Counted from the first letter of the stretch, positions 1-11,251 are shown. The stretch is 64,000 nucleotides of DNA from Suillus spraguei (GCA_016800925.1 JABCPU010000014.1:62001-126000), one strand, 5' to 3'. Program-made: numbers and translations. The notes: a model not told the origin generated them from the sequence alone.

Positions 1-1174
1 TCTCCTGATGATTTACCTGCTGTAATTTTTTTTCCTGTAGGACCGAACCTCAAGGAGGGTGTGCGGTCCATTCCTATGCATATTTAGAGCATATTTATCA
101 GCTAGATATTCCAGGAAACCTATAGGATCCTTCTACAGGAACAATAACTTGACAGATTCACATTTTCATATGTTCGAGGTGCTTTACCATCCATTCCTAG
201 ATGAATTATCCAGGCTATACATAGACTATCAGTAATACATGTATATCTATTTCTCATGCTAAGGATCAGCCAGATATAGGGCGGAAATTTGAGATCTGAT
301 GTAAAGGAGGTATTTCTACTGATTAGAAGCCCATATTGTAATCAAGAATGTTATCAGTGAGCAGACACCTGGGATGCCTTTCATATATATCCATAATGAT
401 AGCCTTAAATCCTGAGAGAGATCGATCAAGGATTGAGTGAATGACAAGCAAAATAACATATGTGTAAATAGTGACAATTGACATCTGTTCACACAAAGTC
501 ACATTTATATATGATACAGGTCGAAGAGTTCATTAAAGTGTGTGGGATAGATGTTAGACTACCTAAGGAACCCATACTGCACACTGCCCTGAGGGTAGAG
601 GGTGGGTGGAAGAGATGTAATGTAAAGTCAGTTGACATAGCATTAAAGTCCGACAACTACTTAACTGACCATTTTCGATGTTTTGGGCATTTGGAGTTTC
701 CCACACTCAATTTCTTATCTATTTCATTTCCCCAGTTCTCAATGCTGGATATATGTTTCTGTAAATTTCGCCCTAGGATACTAAATATATGTGAAATGTA
801 CTGGAGGTGTCTGACCATTAAATATCGATAATTTGAAGGCATAGGCCCTTATCAGTAGAAATAGCAAGTATATGCACTAGCTCACAACTCCGGACTGTTC
901 TAAGCTGATCCTAGTTATAAAAAGCAGGTATATGTGCTATTATAATGATATATAAACAGGTATGACTATTAATGCAAGAGTAGAGTAGTCAGAAACATCA
1001 AACTTGTGAAACATGTGATTTATCAAGTTATTGTTCCTGTAGAAGGATCCTATAGGTTTCCTGGAATATCTAGCTGATAAATATGCTCTAAATATGCATA
1101 GGAATGGACCGCACACCCTCCTTGAGGTTCGGTCCTACAGGAAAAAAAATTACAGCAGGTAAATCATCAGGAGA
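1..1174. repeat. Perfect 152-bp inverted repeat with 870-bp spacer
   Basis: Bases 1-152 are the exact reverse complement of 1023-1174, including the run of eight T/A. The left arm begins at base 1, so the repeat probably extends beyond the window. The 870-bp spacer holds no convincing gene; short ORFs there have no recognisable domain. The right arm is the end of a longer dispersed repeat (about 1090-1760). The arms could be the ends of a foldback element or an inverted duplication; the upstream sequence is needed to decide. Confidence 0.85.
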
Positions 1175-1760
1175 GGGGGGATGCACTACACAACAAGGTC
1201 TTATACTGTGGTTCTGAGCTCCTGATACATTGTTCATAATGTTGGATAAATGCTGGGAATCATATTTCAAAGGCTCTGTACCTATAGATTAACACATGAG
1301 AACATATTTTGTATTTTCCTGTATATATGCTATATCTATTGATGTAGGACGCTTCAGGGGGTCAAATAAAGATGGGAATTTCTTTGTATATACTCTTAAA
1401 CATGGTCTGAATATCATAGAACACTTCCCTATTAAAGGGGCAAAAGTGCGAAAGTGTTCTATACCCTAACCTACTTTGAATGGCCCCTGGAGGAGGAGGA
1501 GAAATACAAATACAAATAAACAAAAAAGCGGTCTATTATACTATATTATACATATTTATACCAAAATACTACTTAGATATAGGGTGGAACTCATTGTGGT
1601 GTAGTGGTGAAGCTGCAGTAAGGTGGGGAGGGTGTGAGAACAATTGATATTGTGGAGATTCCCAAAGTGGGCGATGTTTTTGGTGTTGTGGGGAAATTCC
1701 CACAGTAGGTGGCCCAAAATGCGGAGCTATGAAGTGTGAGAATATTGTGGGGAGGTGTAG
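1090..1760 (-). repeat. Dispersed repeat, copy 1
   Basis: Read on the minus strand this stretch is colinear with 41925-42556 on the plus strand. Shared blocks include the ATAGATATAGCATAT-like stretch, the TTCCCA/CCTTACTGCAGCTTCACCA region and a segment that translates in both copies to a similar peptide containing RPCCVV and SIPMHI or SIPIHI. Divergence is substantial, so it is an old family. No transposase or known coding domain is seen. It may be a MITE, an LTR fragment or part of an unknown element. Confidence 0.6.
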
Positions 1761-2547
1761 GTGGCCAAAAATGCGAAAATATGCTGGGAATGATGTGTAC
1801 CTGGGATTCACCAAGGATACATCAACCTGGACAGTGGATAGTTAAACTGAAAGATATATGGGGGTTTTTGGCTAATAAGCCAGTTTGGATATATCCTTCC
1901 CCCACCTACAGGTGTCCTCCACATCAACACCACACACACGGAAGCCTAACAAAATATCTTACATGGTATGTCAGTCTACACAGCAGTGAATGTACCTATG
2001 TGCGCTTGATCCATCTGTGGGCTTGTGCCAAAGATGGCAAGTGAAGCCCCGTAACGAATCTATTTTGGCAAGATGTCAGTGAGGGAGTATTGATGACATA
2101 GATGATCCTGGACGGCCCGCTATCATTTATCTTTAGAACTTGCATAGCCTTCTTGTGCTTATCACCTTCGACACCATAAGCAACTTCTTACTTCTTGCTT
2201 CTTGACCACATGCACCACCCACTCATCCTTTCACTGGTGTCATTACCTAATGTTTTGACCTCTCATATTTAGTTCATACAGTCCACTCATGCACCTCAGT
2301 ATTGTTCTTGAACTTACTGAGGTATGTTACATCTCTTACTTACTACTCACATATACTGATATTGTCATGTAATCTAGTGTGCTCTCGCTAGGTAGATATT
2401 CACTGAATATAGTATTGTGCTCGCTAGTTATCCTAGCGTGATCAGGGAGGAGTGTCAACTGGGTGCTGTGTTCGATGACAGTGGCATATGATGATATAAG
2501 AGACTCTTCACTCATATGCTTGATATCAGAAGCGTGAATGGGAGGTT
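1761..2547. other. No gene recognised
   Basis: AT-rich sequence with only short ORFs in several frames. I see no protein family, tRNA or repeat end here. It forms the left flank of the Copia insertion, whose target duplication CGAGG is at 2548-2552. Confidence 0.5.
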
Positions 2548-2552
2548 CGAGG

Positions 2553-2849
2553 TCTGGGATTATGAGATGATAAGGTGGGGAGTGGACGCACTAGATAACA
2601 GGTAAATCTCAGTCTCTTGAAAAGAACTCAGATGTTTTTGCGCTTGAGCGCCTACTATAAGCTGAGTGGAATAGCAACAATAATAAAACTAATCAAACAG
2701 CATATTGCACAGTGTAATGACATTGTCATGCTGGCACACGCTATTGGCCATTCTGGCCTTGCACTCGGACCACTCTTCTTATCTCTTCTCACTCATACCT
2801 ATCTCGGATCCTTTGGTCTCTTTCCTCTCAGATCATTTGGATTCCAACA
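2553..2849 (-). repeat. Copia 3' LTR
   Basis: In element sense it begins TGTTGGAATCC and ends CCCAGA. It is the same length as the partner at 8128-8424 and differs by scattered substitutions, several of them transitions (for example gacatt against gacgtt), so the insertion is not recent. The pol stop codon lies inside this LTR at 2833-2835. Confidence 0.92.
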
Positions 2850-2858
2850 CTCCCCCTT
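2850..2858 (-). promoter_or_regulatory. Copia polypurine tract
   Basis: In element sense the purine run AAGGGGGAG abuts the TGTTGG start of the 3' LTR. This is the expected position of the plus-strand priming site and independently fixes the orientation and the LTR edge. Confidence 0.85.
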
Positions 2859-4065
2859 GAGTGCAAGCCAGGCTCATCTGTGTCCTCAACTTTTGAAGGT
2901 GCGGGCGGGGTAAAGCCTTGGTGAAGGCATCGGCCACATTCTTGTCCATGGGACAATAGAGGAGATTGAATGTTCTGTTTTTGACGTGGGAACAAATGAA
3001 GTGGTACTTGAGGTCAATGTGTTTGGTGCGTGATTGGAACTTCCCAGTACTTGCTAATGCAATAGCGGCCTGGTTATCGCAGAATATGGGGGTAGGAAGG
3101 GATGGCGCATTGTAGAGTTCACCAATGAGAAGCTGGAGGTACAGTACCTCCCAAACTACACTGGTAAGTGCAATGTACTCAGCCTCTGCCATGGATAAAG
3201 CAATTAATGGCTGCTTCCTCACACTCCAGGCTACTGGTCCTCCATTCAGTAGAACAATATAGCCAGACATCGAGTGCCGGTGGGGCTGGGACGCCCAGTC
3301 TGCGTCCACAAAGGCCTCTATACCCTCATCTGTCATGCTGAGGGTGAGCTCAATCTCTGCTGACCCTTTTAGGTATCGGAGCGTGCATTTGGCTGCTTCC
3401 CAGTGAATTCTTCCTGGGTTCTGCATAAACTGCGAAAGGGTGGCCACAGCGAAGGCTATATCAGGCCATGTGCTCGTGGCAGCATACATTAGCGACCCGA
3501 TAGCTCGCTGATAAGGTATGTCACTCATGGCCTGTGTTTCTGCGAGCATGCTAGGGCACTGATCCACAGATAACATGGTGCCTGGTTCCATGGGGGTTTG
3601 GGCACTCTTTGCTTTGGTGAGGTAAAACCTCTCGACTATGGTATCGATGTATGCTTTCTGTGATAGGGTTAAGGTGCGTGCAGTTCGGTCATGCATTACC
3701 TTCAGTCCTAACAGCCAGTTTAACTCCCCTAGGTCCGATATTTCGAAGAAGTTGAGGAGTTGTGCCTTAAAGCAGTGGATGTGGGAGATATGGTTGGCAG
3801 TGACGGCCATGTCATCTACAGACACAGTGATGACGACATGCTCGTTGGGCCCTCGCTTGAAGTAGACAGCCTGGTCTACCTTCAAGCGAGTAAACTTGAG
3901 CTTTTCAAAAACTCCTGCCAGCTCTTCCACCCACTCAAAACTGGCCTGTTTCAGGCCAGGTGAGCTCCATTTTAACTTCAATACCTTTCCTTGCTGACTA
4001 TCCTTCAGATATCTGGGCAGCGGCCTCATATAGATCTCTTCCTGGATGGTAGCATAGAGGTAAGC

Positions 4066-4834
4066 TGTCATATACCATACTTCCAAACCCAGATCCGACC
4101 ATATCTGATCAGATCCGATTGATTCCATTTCCGTCCGGTCCACAGATCCTGTCCGGACCACCCATCTGAATGTGCTCACTTCTCGCACCTTAACTCCCTT
4201 GTGTATATCTGTGTCTATCTCCTTTTGTCATTCCTCCTATTTCCGGTATTCCGGCTGTGTATATTTCCATCCTGTGTCACTGATCCGTTACCTATGTTCA
4301 TTTCCAATTCATGCTTACTGATCCGCTGTGCATTAACTAATAGACTTCCATTACACTTCGTACATAGCCCTCGGTCCCGGACTTGTTGATTATCCATCTT
4401 AGATACTTACAGTATATAAACCACTTGTAGATCTCCGTAGAACCTTAGTTCGAATATCATCTTAGATTCTGCTCATTCTGCTTCCTCCGGACTTAAGCCG
4501 CTTTCCGCGCTAAGTCATCTTCCAAGACTTAGGATTGATTCCTATAGTCTATATCTCTGACTCTATCTTTGGATAGTCTATCTCTGTTAGTTTCTAGTTA
4601 GGAACTCGTTCTGAAGCTAGTCTTAATCTTTGTTCTATTCTTACGTTCCGGATAACCTTCGGACGTATCATATCCGATACCTTCAGATGTCTGGATCCGT
4701 CACACAACCCCTTCCGGATCTTCGGATGTATAACTTCTCCCTGAAATAAGGGGCATTACTCGGGAAAGGGGCACAGTGCACGAACTGAGGCCAAAGCCCT
4801 CCGGATCTCTTTACCTTTGAGTACGGTCTTAACA
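4066..4834 (+). mobile_element. Solo LTR, family L1 (copy a), nested in Copia RT
   Basis: A 769-bp sequence beginning TGTCATATACCATA and ending GGTCTTAACA. It is homologous along its length to 37759-38490 (same orientation) and 40037-40783 (opposite). It contains a TATATAAACC promoter box near 4411, which sets the sense as plus. Flanks TAAGC and TAAGT form a 5-bp target duplication with one transition, and removing LTR plus one flank restores the Copia RT frame. No internal retroelement sequence is present. Confidence 0.9.
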
Positions 4835-5069
4835 TAAGTGCTTTTGATGTTGACCTGGTGGATTTTATTTCCCAGTTCTTCTGGGCTGCCATCATCAGGA
4901 CCGTCCTGATGGTGCTCATATTTGCGGTCAGGGCGAAGGTGTCGAAGTAGTTGATGCCATATTGCTGCCTCTGACCATCTGCAACTAGGCAGGCATGGAG
5001 CTTAAGTTTCTCGCCATCTGGGCCTCGCTTTGTCGCCAAGACAAAATGGCAGGGGATGATATTAGCTCC

Positions 5070-6901
5070 TCAGGGTAAGTCTGTTACCTCCCATGTGCCA
5101 AGTTTCTCTAACTGACTGATCTCGTAGTCAACCACCTCCTTCCATTCAACCCCATCTGGGCCATTCAATGCCTGCTGCAAGGTGGGCTCTGGCTTGGCAG
5201 TAGCCAGGGCATGTTCTAGGTGGGTTACCTCATCCAGGAGGTCCAATTCCGATGCCTCCAGCAGGGACTCTATGGCAACTGTCGCTGTCTGGCCACTCTG
5301 AAGTCTGGTATAGTAACCTGAGGCTGGCCTACTGCGCGTTACTCTCAGCTCTGGAGTAGGGATGGAGGATGGTGGCACTGGGATGTAGGATGGTGGCACT
5401 GGGATGTAGGATGGTGGCACTGGGATGTGCTGAATGGTAGGTGCGTTGCCAGCTTCAGTAACTGCAACATCGTTGTTGTTGTTATTGTTGCTGTTACTGT
5501 TCGGGGTGGTGTTGGACTCCTCCTCGTTCAGTACATCTTGGGCAACAGTCACCTTGGTAGGGGCAAAGGTCATGTTCTGTTCCACTGACACCCTCTGTTT
5601 CTCCGACCAGTAGATACGGTAACCCTTGCTCTCTGCATCCACCCTCATGAAAACCCCTTCCTCTGCTCATGGCTTGAGTTTCCTGGCATCCAAGAGGTGG
5701 ACATAGGCAGCACATCCAAATTTGTGTGCCTGTGCAAGGCTGGGCTTTGCCTTTTGGACAAGTTCATAGGGCGTGGTGCCTGGTGTCACTCTAGACGGTA
5801 GGCAATTCTTCAACCAGGTAGCATAACTGATGGCCTCCGCCCAGAGGAACTTCAGGAGGTCCTTGGCGATAAGCATTGCCCTTCCGTGCTCTACCAGAGT
5901 CTGATTTAGGCACTCAGCTATGCCATTCTGCTGAGGTGAGTCGTGTACAGTCAACTGACACTCTATACCATGCTGAGATAGGTAGGTGTCAAACTCTGTG
6001 CTCAGGTACTCTCCCCACGATCAGATTGGACCCTCCATAGGCGTACTCCCAGCGATTGACAAGCAAGCCAGGCCTCATAGGCCTTAAAGGCAGTAAGTGC
6101 TTTGCTCTTGAGCCTCAAGAACTGAAGCCTTGTTTGGCGACTGTAGTCATCCATAAAGCTGATGTAGTAGAGACATCCGCCAAGGCTTGTGGTCTGCGCT
6201 GGACCCCAGAGGTCTGTATGGACTAGTTCCCCATAGGTAAGCGCTCTGCTGTCTGTCTCTGTGGGAAATGGCCTTTTTGCTGACTTCACCTTTACACAGG
6301 TATCGCAAAATTTAGGTTTCGAGTCGGCATCAAGTTCAATGCCTGTGACCAGTCCTTTTCTCACAGCATCCATGGCTGCCAGTTGGGACACATGGCCCAA
6401 GACTTTGTGCAATCCATTGACGGTGAGCTTGGACTTCACTCTGTGTGCGTGATGCATCTGACGTGTGGCAATGACACTATATAGGCCTTCGATTTGGGGG
6501 ATCTTGGCAATGACTCGTCATTTGGGTCCGTGTGAGAGTATCTTGCACATGCAGCCTTCGAACAGGACAGCGAGGCCAGCGGAGGTGATTCTATTAGTGG
6601 ATATGAGGGTGAAAGCCATCTTAGGTACGTATAATGTGTTTTTCAACGTGACACTGGTCTTTTTCTGACCCAAAGGTAGCTCAATCTCCACGTCACCTCA
6701 TCCTATGGCACTGAGGGTGGAACCATCTGCTGTATGCACATCTTGGGGTGCTATTTTCACAAAGTTCATGAACTTTGCTCGATCCAGGCAGAAATGGGAT
6801 GTTGCTCCTGAGTCTCCAATGGCACCTCGCCTCTCCACTGGTACGTTTAAGTCCCTCGCCACACTGGCTAAGTCTGACGTTACAAAGGCATATTGATCCA
6901 C
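5070..6901 (-). pseudogene. Copia protease-integrase region, frameshifted
   Basis: In element order this shows the aspartic protease motif DSGATSH (about 6810), the GAG-pre-integrase HHCC zinc domain (LHKVLGH and CDTCVKVKSAK in 6002-6457), the integrase core with HTDLWGPAQ, FMDDYSRQ and SDRGES, and after a frameshift SPQQNGIAECLNQTL (5954 downward). A low-complexity Asn/Pro-rich integrase C-terminal region follows (5070-5648), with an imperfect 24-bp repeat encoding PVPPSYI and an Asn run. At least two frameshifts (near 6002-5954 and 5667-5648) break it. These domains cut the polyprotein and integrate cDNA. Confidence 0.88.
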
Positions 6902-7004
6902 AGGTTTGGAGGATTCAGCTGCTGAGTTTGCAGCCTGCTTGGGGGGTCTCTCTCCTCTCTTTTGCTGTCGATTTGGCCCTTGACCCTCCTTTCCTCCTCC
7001 TGGT

Positions 7005-8123
7005 CTCCAGCAGTTGGTCTTATAGTGGCCCTTGCGGTCGCAATTAAAGCAGGTAATGTCCGGGTTACTTTTACTGGAGGTAGCTGATGCTCTTCCCTTG
7101 CCTTTGCCTCTCTGGCATTCAGGGCACTATTTCCTGCCTTCCAGCCAGGACGTCAATCGCTCAGCTGCCAATGCTCGTACTCTTCGCTTATCAGGCTGAT
7201 GAGCTCGTGCGTGGTAAGTGGCATATTCATTATTTTGGCAGTAGCAGTGATGGACGATAGCAGGGGCCTGTATGACTCTGGCAGGGACTTTAGCACCATC
7301 ATCAGGAAATTCACACATTCCTTGACGAACTTAAGTTACTTATCTCAAAACTTGTTTGCTCTCTCTCACATCATTCACCTGGCATATCTTATATTTTCGA
7401 GTGCAAATACAATAAAACATGTATATTAATATATCTCAACATTTTTTTTCTCAATACATTCACGTTGAAATTTTGGACAAGTAGATTCAATTTCACCAAG
7501 GCAGTTAAGTGTAAATAAGTCCGCATAAGGGCATGTCAAGGAATGTGTGAATTTCCTGATGATCGCGTGAAAGTGCACGTCCTCTATATTGACACCAATG
7601 CCTGCAAGACACTCACGGAGCCTCAACAACTCGGCAAAGTGGGCCTTTACATTGCCTCTCTCCTCGCATCTTGTCTCATGCATACAACGGCGCAAGTCTA
7701 TCTGGACCATTTGTGTTTTGCCTTCATGGATCTGGCAGATCTCTGCCCAGATCTCATGGGCGCCTTCCAGGCTTTGGACACGCAGTAAAGCCGATCAGAG
7801 ATTGTGCTGAATATCTGCTGCATGATGAGTGAGTTCTTTTGTTGATACTCCTCAATTTTGTTTTCGAGTTCCTCTATCTCTGTAGCACTGGCCTGGCTCC
7901 CATCTTCCTTCTTGAAGACTTTCGTCTTATCATCGAGTTTGTACATGACAGGCTTCTTAGCTCTTCCAGTGGCATATCGCATCAAACCTCGGGCACTTAT
8001 AGCCGTCAGTGTCCTCTGCTTGTAAGTGATCCAATTTGAACCATCTTCAGCTAACTTCGGGACGTTAAACAGGGAAGACATAGTGCCAGGGAGCGTAGTA
8101 TCCATGGTCGAGTCAGGGCTCAT
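7005..8123 (-). pseudogene. Copia Gag, interrupted by a MITE
   Basis: The ATG at 8121-8123 overlaps the primer binding site. The N-terminus contains NVPKLAEDGSNWITYKQR, which resembles the usual Copia Gag start. The middle (7426-7710 reading) contains LRLRECLAGIG, and near 7010-7060 there is a CCHC knuckle, CFNCDRKGHYKTNC (CX2CX4HX4C). A frameshift near 7700 and the MITE at 7300-7561 break it. Excising the MITE with one AT reconnects codons for the HFHA block to the LKSLPESY block. Confidence 0.85.
7300..7561. mobile_element. MITE family M1, copy 1 (in Copia gag)
   Basis: A 262-bp element with near-perfect terminal inverted repeats beginning CATCAGGAAATTCACACATT. It is flanked by AT on both sides and closely related to 62345-62618. 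It is very AT-rich inside and codes for nothing. Removal with one copy of the 2-bp flank restores the Copia gag frame exactly, which fixes the ends. Confidence 0.9.
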
Positions 8124-8127
8124 AACC
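8114..8127 (-). promoter_or_regulatory. Copia primer binding site (half initiator-tRNA type)
   Basis: The plus strand reads CAGGGCTCATAACC directly against the 5' LTR. This matches the anticodon arm of eukaryotic initiator tRNA-Met, which I recall as identical in yeast. The element strand therefore pairs with an internal stretch of that tRNA, as known for Drosophila copia, where a cleaved half-tRNA primes. The Gag ATG lies within the site. Confidence 0.8.
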
Positions 8128-8424
8128 TCTGGGATTATGAGATGATAAGGTGGGGAGCGGACGCGCTAGATAACAGGTAAATCTCAGTCTCTTGAAAAGA
8201 ACTCAGATGTTTTTGTGCTTGAGCGACTACTATAAGCTGAGTGGAATAGCAACAATAATAAAACTAATCAAACAGCATATTGCACAGTGTAACGACGTTG
8301 TCATGCTGGCACACGCTATTGGCCATTCTGGCCTTGCGCTCGGACCACTCTTCTTATCTCTTCTCACTCGTACCTATCTCGGATCCTTCGGCCTCTTTCC
8401 TCTCGGATCGTTCGGATTCCAACA
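8128..8424 (-). repeat. Copia 5' LTR
   Basis: This 297-bp LTR pairs with 2553-2849. The outer edge is set by the CGAGG target duplication at 8425-8429 and the inner edge by the primer binding site. Confidence 0.92.
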
Positions 8425-8429
8425 CGAGG

Positions 8430-9508
8430 ACCACTACTTGATCTCAGTTTTGCGTTGTGGTGCGTGCTCGCTGAACTAAGTGAGGTGCGAGAATTGATAT
8501 TTGTTTGAAAGACAACTCAAGTGATCGCCCAAGCAAGCCAAAATCACAGGAGGGTAAATGCCACGATTATCACGATAGGAAGTATCTAATGAACATGCTT
8601 GGAAGGGGAATGTCAGACGCCAGAGAACTAAAGTTGGACCGCACCTCCAAGCGCTTGTTCCGGAAGCGCAAGAGACTTAAGGTTTTATTTTGAGGATGAG
8701 GTTTCCTATCCCTAGACTGACACTTCTCCTTTTGTTGTGAGTGATCTTATCGGCTCTGTTTCAGCGGGTATGACACGGTATTGCAGGGAGGCCCTTATGC
8801 AAGCTCTCAAGACATGATGCAATGGGAATGGCAACGGACTCGTGATCAAGATGGTGAAGGATCGCACGGGTTTCCGGTGAGGGCAACTTGAAGCCAGCTG
8901 GACTTGATACGGGTTAGTATTTGCGCAAGCTGGTACTCAATGTTGTTCGACGAGGATGGGTTGTGCGGTTAACTGTTCCGATTTGCCCTTCTTAACCCGA
9001 CCGTTTGTTCTATCATCCCCATAGCTCGTGGACATTCAGGATGTCTGGTGTGCTCATGGTGACCTCGTAATAATATGTTATTCAGTCGTTCATTTTTGTG
9101 ACCCTCAAAATTCGTTTATGCCAGTACCGTACTTTCTTTGAAGATATAGATAGAACGCCAACGACATTCGGCATTTGACCAATGGTCACCGCTCGCATCT
9201 GAATCTCCGTTTATACGCGGTTCTCTTTAACTTTTAAATTGTTATGCAGTGACTCGATCTCCTTGGGCAGTCCAGCGCTGGCATCTTATTCGTCTTTCCG
9301 ACCGAAGGGAACACCGAAACAGTTTGAGTTTACTCTTCATTTGGGTAGCGAGCCATGTACTGAAGTATTGATGGTGGATACGATGAAGAAATCACAAGTC
9401 AATACATGTTTGTATTATCCTAATTTCGAGAAAAGATGGGATTTGTGATGCAGCTAACTGAGGGAAATAATATATAACTTGTCCCAGATGTATATAGTTG
9501 AACTGAGA
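8430..9508. other. Intergenic, no gene recognised
   Basis: A 62-codon ORF at 8505-8693 and a 69-codon ORF at 9239-9448 have no recognisable features. This is the 3' flank of the F-box gene and the boundary between the Copia block and the gene island. Confidence 0.5.
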
Positions 9509-11251
9509 CTAATCTTCTGAATATGCATCAGAATCAGGATCATAGTCATAATCAGAATGCAACACTGCCTGCATATAGTCCTCCCCAGAAGATTCATCTC
9601 GGCAAATGTGACAAAGACAGCCACCACCCGAGCCGTCGCCGCCTACCAAGCCCTCTTCATGCCCGTCCCAATCGACGTCTGTGACCACTTCCTTGAGGAG
9701 CTGCACCCTATTGTCTACCAAATTCCTACACTTCACTAGTCGGAGCTCGTGTATACCGACACCATGACTGGCTCGCATTATGACGATGTCCTGAAGCTCC
9801 TCCGCTTCACCGCATCCAAAGTCGATACTCTTGAGCTCAAGAGCACAAAGCGAGGGATACACCACATCTGAACCTTGTGCCCCTCCGCTCTGTAGCACAG
9901 CGATCAGGCTTCTAATATTGCAGGTTCCACTCAGCTGAATACTTTCGAGCCCCGGAAGGTCAGCGGACCCTACGCGCCAGAAATTGTCTCGGAGGCAGAG
10001 GGAGGATGTTACAAACAAGCTTTGGATTTGGCGACGCGGGACCATCTGACACATATCAAATATGATGGGCGGCTTTCTAGTGGATGAGCTGCATTTGAAT
10101 TGAATCGAAAGTGGTATATCATCGTCACGAGGGTCCCAAAAATATTCAGATTTGAGTGACATTGATGTGCCGAATTGGATACCGAATGTATGGTACGAAA
10201 GAATAGCGCGCATTGACCGAATGATAGGACCAGGACCGTCAGGATCCTTGTGTATAGCCGAAAATAGGTCAGAAAGGCTGCTCCCAATTGGTGCGAGATT
10301 GAGAGCGATCTTGACATCGACGGGAAAGACTAGACATGAAAAGAGGGATACAGCATTTCGGAGGGTGCAGGTATCTAGTGCTATGCTTTTTAACCGAGTG
10401 AGTGGAACTTGGTCGGAGGGCTCAGTGTCCTCAGAAATTCTAGACGACAGCCCAAGCGTAAGCCGCTCCAACTCAGGCATACGTCTCAGAGCTGACAGGA
10501 GCTGCGATAGAGTAGGATAAGACGCAGATCCTATTCGTCTCACATCTAGAGTTCGAAGACCGCTAAAAATACACGACGTCCAGCTGAAGGTACATTCCGT
10601 AAGTTCAACGTTCCGAAGTGAAGGAGCTCGTCCTTTAAAAATAGCATCCGATATGGGCCCGAAGACTCTTGTATGAGATTTCCTCGCGACCGAGAATTTG
10701 AATGTTTGAAGCAATGGCGCGGACTGCGATGATAAGCAGTCCAAAATACGATTGACCTCCCATGGATATGAGCACAACTGTAGGAATTTGATTCGAGGTA
10801 ACTGTGAAAAAATCTGCTGGAAACAACTTCGCAACAAGCCCGGTGACCCATAGATGACAACCAAGGTGGTTTTCTTCGATCTCTCAAACATAATGTCTAG
10901 CCAATTGGCAGAGACACAATTGAGAGATGCCCAAAGAGTAGGGCACTCGAGGGCGACTTGGCGCCAGTGCCTGCAGACGTGCGTGACTATCATAGAGATA
11001 GGAGCACCGCAAGGGCGGGGTGTGCCCGTATGACTCTTGAAAGTGTCCTCTTCTACGATGTATGTGAATATCGTAGTGAGAATCTCAGGTGGAAGTCGAG
11101 ATGTAGAGGAGAGAGTGATCCTGCAAGAGCGAAGGCCGCGCAAGGACTGGGCTCTGTCTTTGTCGAGGTGGGCGCGAGTCACGCAACGGTGCTCAATGAC
11201 AGCGGATCCCATTCCAGGGATAGTATCTAGAGAAGTGGGAAGCGTCATCAC
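9509..11251 (-). CDS. F-box protein (agaricomycete family)
   Basis: A 580-residue uninterrupted frame. Residues about 52-110 form an F-box-like domain, with RLPPEILTTIF followed by VTHVCRHWRQVALECPTLW and a conserved Trp. F-box proteins recruit substrates to SCF ubiquitin ligases by binding Skp1. The remainder is a leucine-rich region with many L..L patterns and a repeated LRxLELxxC-like periodicity, the likely substrate-binding part. The C-terminus is acidic (DYDYDPDSDAYSED). The chosen ATG precedes a basic helical segment; an upstream CCGTAG could be an acceptor for an additional first exon, so the N-terminus is uncertain. A degenerate paralogue lies at 13298-14262. The substrate is unknown. 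Confidence 0.88.
   Translation of the reverse strand: MMTLPTSLDTIPGMGSAVIEHRCVTRAHLDKDRAQSLRGLRSCRITLSSTSRLPPEILTTIFTYIVEEDTFKSHTGTPRPCGAPISMIVTHVCRHWRQVALECPTLWASLNCVSANWLDIMFERSKKTTLVVIYGSPGLLRSCFQQIFSQLPRIKFLQLCSYPWEVNRILDCLSSQSAPLLQTFKFSVARKSHTRVFGPISDAIFKGRAPSLRNVELTECTFSWTSCIFSGLRTLDVRRIGSASYPTLSQLLSALRRMPELERLTLGLSSRISEDTEPSDQVPLTRLKSIALDTCTLRNAVSLFSCLVFPVDVKIALNLAPIGSSLSDLFSAIHKDPDGPGPIIRSMRAILSYHTFGIQFGTSMSLKSEYFWDPRDDDIPLSIQFKCSSSTRKPPIIFDMCQMVPRRQIQSLFVTSSLCLRDNFWRVGSADLPGLESIQLSGTCNIRSLIAVLQSGGAQGSDVVYPSLCALELKSIDFGCGEAEELQDIVIMRASHGVGIHELRLVKCRNLVDNRVQLLKEVVTDVDWDGHEEGLVGGDGSGGGCLCHICRDESSGEDYMQAVLHSDYDYDPDSDAYSED

Larger units (their letters stand above)
2833..5039 (-). pseudogene. 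Copia reverse transcriptase-RNase H, interrupted
   Basis: This encodes the pol C-terminus of the Copia element. The reading shows the RT start (residues NWEIKST), then after the nested LTR the conserved EEIYMRPLP and WSSPGLKQA blocks, the catalytic VSVDDM box, YQRAIGSLMYA, and a full RNase H with DADWAS, GYIVLLNGGPVAW, SMAEAEYIAL and CDNQAAIALA. The frame is open from 4065 to 2833 and ends 17 bases inside the 3' LTR. The solo LTR at 4066-4834 splits the gene between KS and YL of the typical DVKSAYL block. The first part also has stops and a frameshift near 4800-5060. Confidence 0.9.
2553..8424 (-). mobile_element. Complete, decayed Ty1/Copia LTR retrotransposon
   Basis: A 5872-bp element on the minus strand. 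It is bounded by 297-bp direct repeats (LTRs at 2553-2849 and 8128-8424) and flanked by a perfect 5-bp target duplication CGAGG (2548-2552 and 8425-8429). In element sense the order is 5' LTR, primer site, Gag, protease, integrase, reverse transcriptase, RNase H, polypurine tract and 3' LTR, which is the Copia order. The coding region is broken by frameshifts and stops, and also by a 262-bp MITE (7300-7561) in Gag and a 769-bp solo LTR (4066-4834) in the reverse transcriptase. The element is non-autonomous today; mobility in trans cannot be excluded. Confidence 0.93.

Noticed and set aside
1596..1660. A tRNA-like box A (TGGTGTAGTGGTGAAGC)
   Set aside because: No box B at the expected distance and no tRNA fold.
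2617..2913. 98-codon plus-strand ORF, with a near copy at 8192-8479
   Set aside because: Both lie in the Copia LTRs; similarity reflects the LTR repeat and not a gene family.
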